Source: Exiguobacterium sp. Leaf196
Lineage (GTDB): Bacteria > Bacillota > Bacilli > Exiguobacteriales > Exiguobacteriaceae
Reading direction: 5' to 3'
Length of the DNA: 64,000 nucleotides
NCBI RefSeq assembly: GCF_001423965.1
Contig: NZ_LMPV01000009.1
Location: 124,001 to 188,000 of the forward strand
Positions 35,373 to 44,399 of this stretch are shown here, piece by piece. The notes beneath the pieces were generated by a model that saw nothing but the letters and a program-made list of their open reading frames with translations, was not told the origin of the DNA and did no database searches. The position numbers and the translations under genes were made by a program. Every line of letters starts with the position of its first letter. Position 1 is the first letter of the stretch.

Positions 35373-36404
35373 TCATGACATCATCTGAAAATGAAACGAT
35401 GTACGCTTATGATAGTGCTCACCGGCACGCAAGACAACGGAAGGGAAATCTGGTTGATTGATCGCATCCGGCAGCCCTTGTGTCTCAAAACAGATGCCCA
35501 GGTACGGCGTTGCCCGTCTTCCACAAATCGTGAACTCGCCTGACAAGTGATTGGCCGTGTAGACGACGACCCCCGGTTGGTCGGTTACGACCCGTAACCG
35601 CCGCCCGCTGATTGGTTCGTCAAGAACGATTTCCCCACCTTCTCTAAGCAGGAAGGGATGATCCACCCCGCTACCCGCTTGACGAAGTTGTTCGTCTGGT
35701 GCGTGTGTGACTTCATGTAGAAAACGGGCATCGAGAAAATCAAAAACGGTGTCTGTTACCGGGAGAATGTCACCGGTCGGTACGGCATCTTTCGTCAACG
35801 GAATATAAAAAGGGGCGTCCATTCGCAGGACGTGCTGTTCGATTGTCGTCTTCGCCTCACCCGTCAAATTGAAGTACGTATGATTCGTCGGACTGAACGG
35901 TGTCGAGGCCGTCGTCTCCGCTTCATAATGAACATGCAGGACGTTCTCGTCTGTCCATTCGAAGGTCAACTCAAACGATAAGTGACCTGGGTAGCCGTTC
36001 TCTCCATTCGGACTATCTAATCGTAGGACGAGTCGGTCATCGTTGATTTCGTGCGTGAACATCCGGTTCGCCCAATTCTCGCTTCCCCCGTGAAGATGAT
36101 GCTCGCCTTCATTTTGTTCAAGTACATACGTCATTCCTTCGAGCGCGAACGCTCCGTTCGCGATTCGTCCTCCGACACGTCCGATCGTTGCGCCTAAATG
36201 GTGTGGATCATCCTGGTATTCTGACAGGTCATCAAATGCGAGTACGACGTTTTCAATCATCCCTTGCTGATCTGGAACCCGTATCGCAAGAATTTTTGCG
36301 CCTCGGTTCAAGATATCGACACTATGTCCATGAACATTCTCTAACGTGAACCGTAACAAGTACTGATCTCCTAGTTGACCCACTTCTGTTGTCGTAATCA
36401 TCAT
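35373..36404 (-). CDS. galM: Aldose 1-epimerase (galactose mutarotase)
   Basis: 343 residues, full length. It has GRVGGRIANGAF, the catalytic His region SPTNHTYFNLTG, GVDHPFLL and a C-terminal GICFETQGLPDAINQPDFP with the catalytic Glu region. It interconverts alpha and beta anomers of glucose and galactose in the cytosol. The first of two adjacent ATGs (36404) follows AGGAGG at 6 bases. Downstream of the LytS-like gene with 90 bases between; no gal operon is nearby. Confidence 0.92.
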   Translation of the reverse strand: MMITTTEVGQLGDQYLLRFTLENVHGHSVDILNRGAKILAIRVPDQQGMIENVVLAFDDLSEYQDDPHHLGATIGRVGGRIANGAFALEGMTYVLEQNEGEHHLHGGSENWANRMFTHEINDDRLVLRLDSPNGENGYPGHLSFELTFEWTDENVLHVHYEAETTASTPFSPTNHTYFNLTGEAKTTIEQHVLRMDAPFYIPLTKDAVPTGDILPVTDTVFDFLDARFLHEVTHAPDEQLRQAGSGVDHPFLLREGGEIVLDEPISGRRLRVVTDQPGVVVYTANHLSGEFTICGRRATPYLGICFETQGLPDAINQPDFPSVVLRAGEHYHKRTSFHFQMMS

Positions 36405-36493
36405 CTGCTTCCTCCTGTACAATACGTTTTGCTGTTTTCCTATTTACCCTTGAAGCAACACAAAAAAACAACAGTAGCAAAGTGCCACTGTCG

Positions 36494-38170
36494 TCAAGGC
36501 GATGGAAAAGGTAGCCGGACTTCGATTCGTGTTCCTTGATGGATAATGGAATAGACGCGTAGTGACGCAGCCGGACCATATGTCACCTCCAGTGCGCGTC
36601 GAATCAAGAACAGATTCGAATCACCTGATTCTTTTTGATCCAGTTGTTGCATCACAGCAAGCGGCATTCCTTGCCCATTGTCTGCGACTTCGATGACCCA
36701 ACCCGTCGTCGACTTAAAGGCGCGGACATCAATCCGGTGATGCCGTCCTGCCTTTACGAACGCGTGACGTAGTGCATTATCGACAAGCTGTGTCACGAGG
36801 AACGGGAAAACGAAGTATTCCTCAACGGAAGTCTCGATGTCGAGATCGACCGTGATATCAGCGGATGTCAATTGATTCGGACGGCGGCGTGTACCTTCGA
36901 GCGATAGATAAGCTTTTAGCGTCGCTAGTTCCTCACGCAGTGGATGTTCATCGTGCCGCGTCGCTGTCGTCAAAAGTTGAAGCAACGCATTCAATTGATG
37001 TTTTACAGGAGTTCCGGGATCGGCTGTCCGCTGAATTTCTTCGATGATACCTTTGAGATAACTGACGTGTAACATAGGTTTCATCTTTCTACCGCTTAAT
37101 CGGAGCAACTGCTCTTCTCGGTGCATGTATAACTCTCGTGCTAATAAACGGACAAGTTGTTCCGTCATTCGCTCGACCGTATCGTCAAATAGATCTTTCG
37201 AGAAATAACAGATGACACCCGCCTTTTGACCGTTGATGCGTATTGGATGAAAGCTTAGAATCTGTCCCGTCAGTTCATCTTCCTGTCGGACGGGTTCTTC
37301 TGCCTCAATCCATTGTTGTTCCTCACGTCTCGGTTGTTCGCCACAGACAGCAGGTTGCTGTTCCGTCATATCAATGACGACTTCCGTCGCTCCGAGCAAG
37401 ACGACACGTTGCATTTTCGTCTCCTTTAATAATGTCGCTCCGATTTGTCGGGCGACTTCTGACGTCAACCCCTGCTTTCGTAAGGGTTGCAACGCTTGTA
37501 ATAACCGATCAGAACGCTCCGTTTGTCGGACGAAGAGATCACCTTCGAGTCGAAGTTGCGTTCGTAAAATCATGATAAACAGGACGACACCACATGTGTT
37601 CGCGAACAATAGCGGAAATACCGCATGACTGATTAAATCAAGTGCCTGCGTCGTGTCTGGAGCCAGCAACAACGTGATTCCACTTTCAAAGAACAATGCG
37701 GCTAAGACGATGCCGACTGGTGGAATCAAGGCATAGTCATCCCGTAAACGCCAACGTTTCCGGTACCATCCACTCACGAGCCCAGCTACCATCGCAATGA
37801 TCCAACCTGCTTCTGCCCCTAGAGAACCGAGTAAATAGCGGTGCAACCCGACTAGACATCCTGTGATCCCACCGACGATTGGTCCACCGATCAGACCGCT
37901 CGTCACGATGACTGCTAAACGTGTATCAAGTAATAAAGCATCCTTTTTGACGGATAACCCGAGTAACGGATCGATCGTTGTATCATTCGAAAGCACGATT
38001 CCCGCATAGTTCATTAAAATACCAGATGATACGAATGCTAAAAGAAGTGGTACATTCATCCCGCGGTCCATCTTGAATATGTATCGAGAAATGCGCCACT
38101 GGGATAATAGAAAGGCTAACAGTGCTAACATACCTAAACGACTCAGTAAGAATGGAATCTGATCAAGCAC
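36494..38170 (-). CDS. LytS-type sensor kinase homologue lacking the phosphoacceptor motif
   Basis: 558 residues. The first 200 form the 5TM-LYT membrane sensor (MNYAGIVLSNDTTI, GLIGGPIVGGITGCLVGLHRYLLG), followed by a GAF-like domain (about 220-345) and a HATPase (LVTQLVDNALRHAF, VADNGQGMP). Between them LytS proteins have the phosphoacceptor block INPHFLFNALN; here the matching stretch reads LHVSYLKGIIEEI, so the block is not conserved. No LytTR response regulator is adjacent. It may be a sensor that no longer autophosphorylates, or acts through another subunit. LytS relatives sense pyruvate or membrane potential. Confidence 0.8.
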   Translation of the reverse strand: MLDQIPFLLSRLGMLALLAFLLSQWRISRYIFKMDRGMNVPLLLAFVSSGILMNYAGIVLSNDTTIDPLLGLSVKKDALLLDTRLAVIVTSGLIGGPIVGGITGCLVGLHRYLLGSLGAEAGWIIAMVAGLVSGWYRKRWRLRDDYALIPPVGIVLAALFFESGITLLLAPDTTQALDLISHAVFPLLFANTCGVVLFIMILRTQLRLEGDLFVRQTERSDRLLQALQPLRKQGLTSEVARQIGATLLKETKMQRVVLLGATEVVIDMTEQQPAVCGEQPRREEQQWIEAEEPVRQEDELTGQILSFHPIRINGQKAGVICYFSKDLFDDTVERMTEQLVRLLARELYMHREEQLLRLSGRKMKPMLHVSYLKGIIEEIQRTADPGTPVKHQLNALLQLLTTATRHDEHPLREELATLKAYLSLEGTRRRPNQLTSADITVDLDIETSVEEYFVFPFLVTQLVDNALRHAFVKAGRHHRIDVRAFKSTTGWVIEVADNGQGMPLAVMQQLDQKESGDSNLFLIRRALEVTYGPAASLRVYSIIHQGTRIEVRLPFPSP

Positions 38171-38313
38171 GGAATACCTCCTCGTTTCATAGGACGCGAA
38201 TCGACAATACGGTAGTTGTAGATTACATTCCCGCTCACTCCATCATTCTCCTATCATGACCGCTGAAAGTTCACACAATCCGCAAGTTCTTAATTTTTTG
38301 ACTGATGTGATAT

Positions 38314-38343
38314 AAAAAAATCGGCTCCTCGATGAGGAACCGA
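38314..38343 (-). terminator. Terminator of the CorC/HlyC-type gene
   Basis: Minus strand: TCGGTTCCTC / GAGGAGCCGA stem, 3-base loop, then TTTTTTT. Confidence 0.9.
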
Positions 38344-38348
38344 CCATC

Positions 38349-39671
38349 TTATCCTTCTGCTTCTACTTGTTCAGCTGGATGCAACCAAATCTTGACGCGA
38401 TTGATTTGATAGTTCTCCATCTCCATTACTTCAACCGAAAAGTCTGGTGTATCGATGTGCTCACCGGGTTGAAGATCAATGTTGTGCATCTGAATCCAGC
38501 CGCCGATCGTATCCACGTCCTCGACGTTCGTAAATCGAATGTTGAAACGTTCTTCTAAATCCACGAGTAATACAGTACCGTCCAGTAAAAATTCGTCAGA
38601 TTTGATTTGTTCGATTTCTTCGACTTCATCTGCATCGAATTCATCACGGATTTCGCCGACGATTTCTTCGAGTAAGTCTTCCATCGAGACGAGTCCTGCT
38701 GTTCCACCATATTCATCGACGACGAGTACGAGGTGTGTCCGGGTCCGTTTCATCTTCCGCAATGTGTCCTGAAGTGATGTTACTTCAGAAACGACCGGTA
38801 GTTCCTTGACGTAATGTGTCACCGGATGTTCGTTCCCGTTCGCAAAATCCGTCAAGACTTCCTTGACGTTGACGTATCCAAGAATCCGGTCTTTATCGTT
38901 CTCTTCTGTGACCGGATAACGCGTATACGGATTATCCATGAAGATTTCCATCAGTTCATTCTTCGTCAAACGTTCCGAGATCGTCTCCATCCGCATTCGT
39001 GGAACCATTAAGTCTTTGACAATATGCTCGTCAAAGGCGAAGACGTTCTGCATGAGAGCAAGTTCCGTCTGATTGATTTCACCACTTTGGAAACTTTGCG
39101 CCATGATGATTTTCAATTCATCTTCTGAGTGGGCTTGTTCATGTCCTGCTGGTTTGACACCGAACAGACCGAGGAACAGGCGTGCTGAACCGTTGAGTAA
39201 CCAGATGAACGGATACATGATCTTCCCGAACACATACAGCGGACGAGCAAATAACAATGTCATGCGTTCTGCATACTGAATCGCGAGTGTCTTCGGAGCA
39301 AGTTCGCCGATGACGACGTGTAAGAACGTTACGGATACAAATGCGATACCAAACGACAAGAGTGTTGAAACAGCAGCAGAGATCCCGAAGTCATCGAAGA
39401 CCGGATGCAAGATCTTTTCGACTGTCGGTTCTCCAAGTGCCCCAAGACCGAGTGCCGTGACGGTAATACCGAGCTGACAGGCAGACAAGTAATAATCAAG
39501 ATCACCGGCGATTTTTTTCGCAAGGACCGCACTTTTATTGCCTTCCTGGATCATCTGATCCAAACGCGACATCCGCACTTTGACGACAGCGAATTCCGAT
39601 CCGACGAAGAACGCCGTCAACACGATCAACAACACCACTAAAAATAAATTGATGAATAATATAGTATCCAA
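38349..39671 (-). CDS. CNNM/CorC-type transporter (DUF21-CBS-CorC_HlyC), MpfA-like
   Basis: 440 residues. An N-terminal DUF21 domain with about four helices (FFVGSEFAVVKVRMSRLDQ, GITVTALGLGALGEP, VVIGELAPKTLAIQ) is followed by two CBS domains (KDLMVPRMRMETI, RTRTHLVLVVDEYGGTAGL, MEDLLEEIVGEI) and a C-terminal CorC/HlyC domain (VEDVDTIGGWI, PGEHI). Such proteins export Mg or Na/Mg; in Bacillus MpfA protects against high Mg. The MerR-type gene lies just upstream. Confidence 0.9.
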   Translation of the reverse strand: MDTILFINLFLVVLLIVLTAFFVGSEFAVVKVRMSRLDQMIQEGNKSAVLAKKIAGDLDYYLSACQLGITVTALGLGALGEPTVEKILHPVFDDFGISAAVSTLLSFGIAFVSVTFLHVVIGELAPKTLAIQYAERMTLLFARPLYVFGKIMYPFIWLLNGSARLFLGLFGVKPAGHEQAHSEDELKIIMAQSFQSGEINQTELALMQNVFAFDEHIVKDLMVPRMRMETISERLTKNELMEIFMDNPYTRYPVTEENDKDRILGYVNVKEVLTDFANGNEHPVTHYVKELPVVSEVTSLQDTLRKMKRTRTHLVLVVDEYGGTAGLVSMEDLLEEIVGEIRDEFDADEVEEIEQIKSDEFLLDGTVLLVDLEERFNIRFTNVEDVDTIGGWIQMHNIDLQPGEHIDTPDFSVEVMEMENYQINRVKIWLHPAEQVEAEG

Positions 39672-39707
39672 AATCCCCTAAACAGGGGTCACCTCCATTG
39701 TTTTGTA

Positions 39708-40097
39708 TTAAAGCTGTGCAATCAGAGAAGCAATCAATGTCAGACGCCGGGACAGTTCTAAGCGAATCGCTTGTTTTTCGACTTCCGTCGACTGCAACAA
39801 ACGTTGCTCGAGTCCTTCAACCGTCGTCTGTAATTGTTGTACTTCCTGATAAATCGTCTCTCCTGTTTTTTGTTCTCGTTCCGTAAAAGAAGCAAGAATC
39901 TCTTGCAGGGAAAGCCGTTGAGACTTCAAATATTCAATCTTTTCGATTTGATGAATGACCGATTCGTCATACAAACGGTAGCCCGATGCAGTACGCTCTG
40001 ATGTTAAGAGACCGAGTGATGTGTAGTAATCGATCGTTCGTTTTGATAAGCCGGTGGTCTCCGCGACCTGACCGATTCGAAGTAACGCCTTCCCAAA
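39708..40097 (-). CDS. MerR family regulator without a usual start codon
   Basis: About 130 codons. The reading frame encodes a complete MerR helix-turn-helix (RIGQVAETTGLSKRTIDYYTSLGLLTSERTASGYRLY), then a coiled coil and a short tail with no metal Cys. AAGGAGGTGA (40113-40104) is a perfect ribosome site, but the next in-frame codons are GAA TCT TTT GGG AAG, with a TGA directly upstream. The first in-frame ATG, GTG or TTG is TTG 39974, which would remove the DNA-binding domain. A TTG at 40096 is in frame only if one more G stood in the GGG run. Either a recent frameshift or start mutation, or a sequencing error. The 5' end given is nominal. Confidence 0.65.
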   Translation of the reverse strand, partial: FGKALLRIGQVAETTGLSKRTIDYYTSLGLLTSERTASGYRLYDESVIHQIEKIEYLKSQRLSLQEILASFTEREQKTGETIYQEVQQLQTTVEGLEQRLLQSTEVEKQAIRLELSRRLTLIASLIAQL

Positions 40098-40175
40098 AGA
40101 TTCTCACCTCCTTGCCATAGTTAGTACTTTTATTTTATCATGTCAAAACCGTACAGTAAAACGTCATGCTTTTAA

Positions 40176-40216
40176 TAAAAAAACGATTACTCCCGTTGAT
40201 ACGAGAATAATCGTTT
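40176..40216 (-). terminator. Terminator of fadF
   Basis: AAACGATTA ... TAATCGTTT stem with inner pairs CTC..GAG-like and a T run on the minus strand. Confidence 0.75.
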
Positions 40217-40230
40217 ATACACTTCTAATT

Positions 40231-42366
40231 TTAAACTGTGGCAATTGGCTCTTCGACCGCTATACCAACGATCGAGCGTTCTAATAATTCGACGACATCA
40301 TACGTGGCGACCGCTTCATCCACTTCCTTCGCCTTCGTACCGTCACTAAGCATCGTCAAACAGTACGGACATGCTGACCCGATGACGGATGGTTGGACGG
40401 TCAACAATTGTTCCGTCCGCGCGACGTTGACACGTGCACCAACTTTTTCTTCTTGCCACATCATACCGCCACCAGCACCACAACACATGCCTTTTTCACG
40501 GTTACGTTCTGTCTCGACGAGAGTGATGCCTGGAATCTTCTCGAGAATATAACGCGGTGCGTCGTAAATATCATTGTATCGACCGAGGTAACACGAATCG
40601 TGATAGACGACCCGCTCCTTAACTTCATGTAACGGTGTAATGCGTTTCTCATCAATCAGACGAGCGAGCAATTCGGTATGGTGATAGACTTCGACATCCA
40701 GACTGAGTCCGAAGTCTGGGTACTCATTTTTGAATGTATTGTAGGCATGCGGATCAATCGTGACGATCTTTTTGACGCCATACTTCTCAAATGATTTGAT
40801 GTTTGCTTCCGCGAGTTCTTGGAACAAGACTTCGTTACCGATTCGACGTGGTGTATCGCCCGAGTTCTTTTCATCGTTTCCGAGAATCGCAAACGAGATA
40901 TTTGCCTCGTTCAGAATACGCGCAAACGCCATAGCGATTTTTTGACTCCGGTTATCGTACGATCCCATCGCCCCGACCCAGAACAGGTACTCGAACTCTT
41001 CGCCTGCTTTCTTCTTTTCTTTCGCTGTCGGAACGACGAGTTCATCACGGTTTTTCCGCCAGTTTTCGCGCTCTTTTCGGTTCATCCCCCACGGATTACC
41101 TTGACGTTCGATGTTTGCCATCGTCCGTTGCATTTCCGGATCCATCTTGCCTTCCATCATGACGAGATGGCGACGGAGGTCGATGATTTTATCAACATGT
41201 TCGTTCATGACCGGACACTGATCCTCACAGTTCCGACAAGTCGTACACGCCCAGATTTCTTCTTCCGTAATGACGTTCCCAATCAATGAATCCGGAACGA
41301 TATCCATCTGTCCGGCTGCAGCCAGTGAAGCGATTTGATTACCTTGCGATCCTTCGAACGCAAAGGCAGGTGCCCATGGCGAACGTTGTGTGATGGCTGC
41401 CGTTTTCATATTAAGATGGTCCCGTAATTTAACGATCAAATCCATCGGTGACAACATCTTCCCAGTTCCGCTTGCTGGGCACATGTTCGTACAGCGACCG
41501 CACTCGACGCAGGCATATAGATCAACGAGTTGCTTTTGATTGAAATCCTCAATCCGATTGACCCCGAAGCTGAATTCCGCTTCGTCGTCTTCTGCTTCTT
41601 CCATGACGGATAGATCAATCGGTGCCAAACGACCAACCTTCGATGTCCGACCGAGCCAGACGTTTGCTGTACCGGCAATCAAGTGCGCATGCTTACCTTG
41701 TGGGATGTAGACCATGAAGCTAAGTAGGAACAAAAGATGCGCCCACCAGAAGAAGACGAATAATCCGAAAGCGACCGATTCCGGTACCCAGCCGAATAAG
41801 AACGCAATGCTTGAAGCGACGGGTTCACCGAGCGTCGAGTGGTTCTCATAGACAAGGAAGAATCCATTTCCGAAGAGGACGGCAACCATCAAGCCACCGA
41901 TGAAGATCAAGGCAAGACCTGCTAAGAAATTTCGCTTCAGACGGACGAGCTTCTCGACATACCGGCGATAAAAACCCCAGACGACGGCAATCAAGATGAC
42001 GAGCATGACGATCTCTTGAAAGAATGTAAAAAATGGATAAAGTGGACCGAGCGGGACATGCGGAAAACGCTGACCGACGGCAAGTCCTTTCCAGATAAAA
42101 TCAATCGCTCCGAATTGAACGAGTAAGAATCCATAGAACATCATGACGTGGATGGCGCCACTTTTCTTATCTTTTAATAGTTTCTTTTGACCAAAGACGT
42201 TAACTAAAACTGCGTCTAGTCGTTCTTTATTCGTCAGCGTCCATTCCGCCTTTTTTCCCCGTTTAATGGCGGCATAACGACTTTTGACGAGTGATGTGAA
42301 CAGATAGCCTGCATAACCGATGACGAGTAGGAAGGCAATCCAGTTGATGATTAAAAACGTATTCAT
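40231..42366 (-). CDS. fadF: FadF-like membrane iron-sulfur oxidoreductase
   Basis: 711 residues. About six N-terminal membrane helices (to residue 235) resemble the NarI/heme-b type. Two 4Fe-4S sites follow: CVECGRCTNMCPASGTGK and CTTCRNCEDQCP. Two CCG domains end the protein; the second is intact (DSCYLGRYND, GMCCGAGGG, SACPYCLTM) while the first has lost its Cys (GAMGSYDNR, IDPHAYNTF), as I recall for Bacillus FadF. It likely passes electrons from acyl-CoA dehydrogenase/ETF to quinone in fatty-acid oxidation. A FadR box upstream supports this. The ATG at 42366 is the first after the operator. Confidence 0.85.
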   Translation of the reverse strand: MNTFLIINWIAFLLVIGYAGYLFTSLVKSRYAAIKRGKKAEWTLTNKERLDAVLVNVFGQKKLLKDKKSGAIHVMMFYGFLLVQFGAIDFIWKGLAVGQRFPHVPLGPLYPFFTFFQEIVMLVILIAVVWGFYRRYVEKLVRLKRNFLAGLALIFIGGLMVAVLFGNGFFLVYENHSTLGEPVASSIAFLFGWVPESVAFGLFVFFWWAHLLFLLSFMVYIPQGKHAHLIAGTANVWLGRTSKVGRLAPIDLSVMEEAEDDEAEFSFGVNRIEDFNQKQLVDLYACVECGRCTNMCPASGTGKMLSPMDLIVKLRDHLNMKTAAITQRSPWAPAFAFEGSQGNQIASLAAAGQMDIVPDSLIGNVITEEEIWACTTCRNCEDQCPVMNEHVDKIIDLRRHLVMMEGKMDPEMQRTMANIERQGNPWGMNRKERENWRKNRDELVVPTAKEKKKAGEEFEYLFWVGAMGSYDNRSQKIAMAFARILNEANISFAILGNDEKNSGDTPRRIGNEVLFQELAEANIKSFEKYGVKKIVTIDPHAYNTFKNEYPDFGLSLDVEVYHHTELLARLIDEKRITPLHEVKERVVYHDSCYLGRYNDIYDAPRYILEKIPGITLVETERNREKGMCCGAGGGMMWQEEKVGARVNVARTEQLLTVQPSVIGSACPYCLTMLSDGTKAKEVDEAVATYDVVELLERSIVGIAVEEPIATV

Positions 42367-42424
42367 GTTCGAACAAACCCCTTTCCCCCTAAAGCAGTTG
42401 TGTTGAAATGAGTATAGCATATAA

Positions 42425-42442
42425 TGAATGACTATTCATTCA
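42425..42442 (-). promoter_or_regulatory. FadR operator upstream of fadF
   Basis: TGAATGACTATTCATTCA matches the Bacillus FadR consensus TGAATGAMTANTCATTCA at every position. It lies 58 bases before the fadF ATG, next to TATACT (42413-42408, minus strand), so FadR would block the promoter until long-chain acyl-CoA appears. Confidence 0.85.
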
Positions 42443-42570
42443 TAAATTTTTAAATAAATTTCTTACTTATTCATTGACTTAATCTGTCAAAAAAATAAAA
42501 CACATCCATAAAAAGTAAGTTATCGTATATATGGTCATTTTATTTATATACATATCAGGAGGTTTTCATT

Positions 42571-42918
42571 ATGCAAGGTATTCTTCAACATCCAAGCGGT
42601 CTCGTCAAAGAAGTCAAAGTAGGCTTTTCTTGGACAACATTCTTTTTCGGCTTTTTCCCAGCTTTTTTCCGAGGCGATTTTAAATGGGGATTGATTCAAC
42701 TCGTTCTTGCACTTGTCGTCGGTACTGCTACGGTAGGCTTTGGAACAGGTCTCGTCAGTCTCGTATTTTCGTTCATCTATAATAAAATCTATATAAACGA
42801 GTTGATTGAAAAAGGATATCGTCCAATCGACACCTCCTTCCAACAAGCTTTGAAACAACGCGGAATCCATACACGTCTATTATCTGAAACATCTGCTCGT
42901 CAAGAAGCAGCATTCTAA
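42571..42918 (+). CDS. Small membrane protein, DUF2628-like
   Basis: 115 residues. The pattern KVGFSWTTFFFGFFPAFFRGDFKWGLIQL is typical of DUF2628-type small membrane proteins, with two membrane segments (about 20-36 and 42-70) and a polar C-terminal tail. The function is unknown. AGGAGG is 9 bases before the ATG. It is divergent to fadF across a 200-base AT-rich gap with the FadR box on the far side. Confidence 0.75.
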   Translation: MQGILQHPSGLVKEVKVGFSWTTFFFGFFPAFFRGDFKWGLIQLVLALVVGTATVGFGTGLVSLVFSFIYNKIYINELIEKGYRPIDTSFQQALKQRGIHTRLLSETSARQEAAF

Positions 42919-42921
42919 GCA

Positions 42922-42965
42922 AAAGAACGGATACATTCCTTCATAAGGATGATCCGTTCTTTTTG
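42922..42965. terminator. Bidirectional terminator
   Basis: AGAACGGAT-CATCC / GGATGATCCGTTCT-type stem with one bulge and A/T runs on both sides. Confidence 0.85.
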
Positions 42966-42966
42966 C

Positions 42967-43404
42967 TTACCACTTCATCTCTTCAAACATATAATAACCT
43001 TTGTGTTGTTCTGTTAAGTATGTATATAACGGAAGACGGACATCCTCACTTGTGATGTATTCCGTTAGCTCCCTTTGATTGATCCACTTCGTCTCGCTAA
43101 TTTCTTCATCAGGATCATTCGGATCGAGTACTCCGCTCACCTCGCAATCAAAATAAGTGACGAGACTGTGCGCTTGATAAGTTGGCATGAAGTTCTCCGT
43201 CAAGAAGGCAAACGACGATGATGTGACTGCCAAGCCAGTCTCCTCAGCAACCTCACGACGAAGTGCTTGCTCGAGTGTCTCCCCAGCTTCAATCTGTCCA
43301 CCGGGTAAGCTCCACCGATTGTCCTGACCCGATTGATTGTTGACAATGAGCAGTTGATCGCCCTTCCGGATGATCGCGACGATGATTCGATAGAGTGGAT
43401 ACAT
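42967..43404 (-). CDS. Nudix hydrolase
   Basis: 145 residues. Complete Nudix box GGQIEAGETLEQALRREVAEETGL, with an N-terminal strand MYPLYRIIVAIIRKGDQLLIV. Substrate unknown. TAGGAGGAAGCGTC precedes the ATG at 43404. A terminator for the preceding gene lies between them (43423-43449), so it probably has its own promoter or depends on readthrough. Confidence 0.9.
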   Translation of the reverse strand: MYPLYRIIVAIIRKGDQLLIVNNQSGQDNRWSLPGGQIEAGETLEQALRREVAEETGLAVTSSSFAFLTENFMPTYQAHSLVTYFDCEVSGVLDPNDPDEEISETKWINQRELTEYITSEDVRLPLYTYLTEQHKGYYMFEEMKW

Positions 43405-43419
43405 GACGCTTCCTCCTAA

Positions 43420-43452
43420 AAAGACCACCTTGTCTAAAACAAGATGGTCCAC
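43420..43452 (-). terminator. Terminator of the 139-residue protein gene
   Basis: Minus strand: GACCATCTTGT / ACAAGGTGGTC stem with one mismatch and 5-base loop, then TTTTT. Confidence 0.85.
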
Positions 43453-43459
43453 TGATTGT

Positions 43460-43879
43460 TTATTCTAGACCGAGCGACTGTGGCAGACGGACTGCACGTG
43501 CGAAGGCATTTTTATAATCCTTTTTCGCGACTAACTTTTCGACTTCACGGATCGCTGGATGCTGTTCGTCCGCAAACGCACCCAGGATCGTCAAGTAACG
43601 CTCATATACTTGATCGTCTTCCTGACGTGCTTTCAAAAGCGCTGTATACAGCATGACGGTATCTTCACCGTATAAGACAGGTAATTCTTCATTGATTAAA
43701 AGTAGCGTATCGATTGACTCCGGATCGACCTTCGGATTGTATTCCGTGATGACCTGCTCTGCGAGTCCTTCGAGTTGATCACGCCATTCGTTGTAGCGCG
43801 GCTCATCGTTCTCGAGCCACTCGAACCATTCCTCTTCCAACATCTGTTCCATTTGACGTACTGTTTGTTCAAATGCCAT
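43460..43879 (-). CDS. Hypothetical 139-residue acidic protein
   Basis: Helix-rich, strongly acidic cytosolic protein (FEQTVRQMEQMLEEEWFEWL, LLLINEELPVLYGEDTVMLYTALL) that resembles TPR-like helix pairs but has no motif I can name. GGAG sits 8 bases before ATG 43879, while the in-frame GTG at 43888 lies inside the ribosome site, so ATG is chosen. It overlaps the end of the DUF1934-type gene by 11 bases, so both are one operon. Confidence 0.7.
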   Translation of the reverse strand: MAFEQTVRQMEQMLEEEWFEWLENDEPRYNEWRDQLEGLAEQVITEYNPKVDPESIDTLLLINEELPVLYGEDTVMLYTALLKARQEDDQVYERYLTILGAFADEQHPAIREVEKLVAKKDYKNAFARAVRLPQSLGLE

Positions 43880-44291
43880 TCGTCTCACTCCGTTTCCAAG
43901 TTAAATCAATCGTATACGTACCGACTGCTTGTCCATTCATTTTTAATGTATAGCGAAACTTCATCTGCTGCGGTTTCATCTCAATCGTCTCCGTGTCTGT
44001 CTCCATCAACATTTGACCGAACTGACTGCCATACTGGCTTTTAGTCGTCTCTTTTAAAATGAAGATATGATGCATCGCAACAGGACCTTTGCGATTCAAG
44101 GCGATCTGGTCTTTTGACCATTTGATCGTCGTATCAATCGGTTGTTCATCCGGTTGAACGAATTTCACGGCAAAACCGTCCTTTGTTTCGAACAACGTGC
44201 CGTCCGCCTCAAGTTCGACCGATTCACGCATCGGACCATCTTCAATCGTCGTCACCTGTCGTAATGACACCGAGTACTTTACTGGTTTCAC
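43869..44291 (-). CDS. DUF1934 (YwiB-like) beta-barrel protein
   Basis: 140 residues from a GTG start. A lipocalin-like beta-barrel of the YwiB family: RESVELEADGTLFETKDGFAVKF, IKWSKDQIALNRKG, MKFRYTLKMNGQAVGTYTIDL. The start GTG at 44291 follows GAGGTGAT, an exact match to the 16S 3' end; earlier in-frame starts (44339, 44393) would place the N-terminus inside the terminator of the glucosidase gene. Function unknown. It is in an operon with the acidic protein downstream. Confidence 0.75.
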   Translation of the reverse strand: MKPVKYSVSLRQVTTIEDGPMRESVELEADGTLFETKDGFAVKFVQPDEQPIDTTIKWSKDQIALNRKGPVAMHHIFILKETTKSQYGSQFGQMLMETDTETIEMKPQQMKFRYTLKMNGQAVGTYTIDLTWKRSETNGI

Positions 44292-44356
44292 TTCTATCAC
44301 CTCATCGTTTAGCGTACACGATTTTTTCGTCTGATGCATCTTCTGCTTACGCGCAA

Positions 44357-44394
44357 CAAAAAAACGGATTCGATGTACTTCGAATCCGTTCAAA
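44357..44394 (-). terminator. Terminator of the glucosidase gene
   Basis: AACGGATTCGA / TCGAATCCGTT stem and, on the minus strand, seven T. Confidence 0.9.
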
Positions 44395-44399
44395 ACATA

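Noticed and set aside
40231-42366. Missing Cys in the first CCG domain of FadF as a novelty
   Set aside because: As I recall, Bacillus FadF has the same changes (SMGSYDNR, DPHAYN), so this is a family trait.
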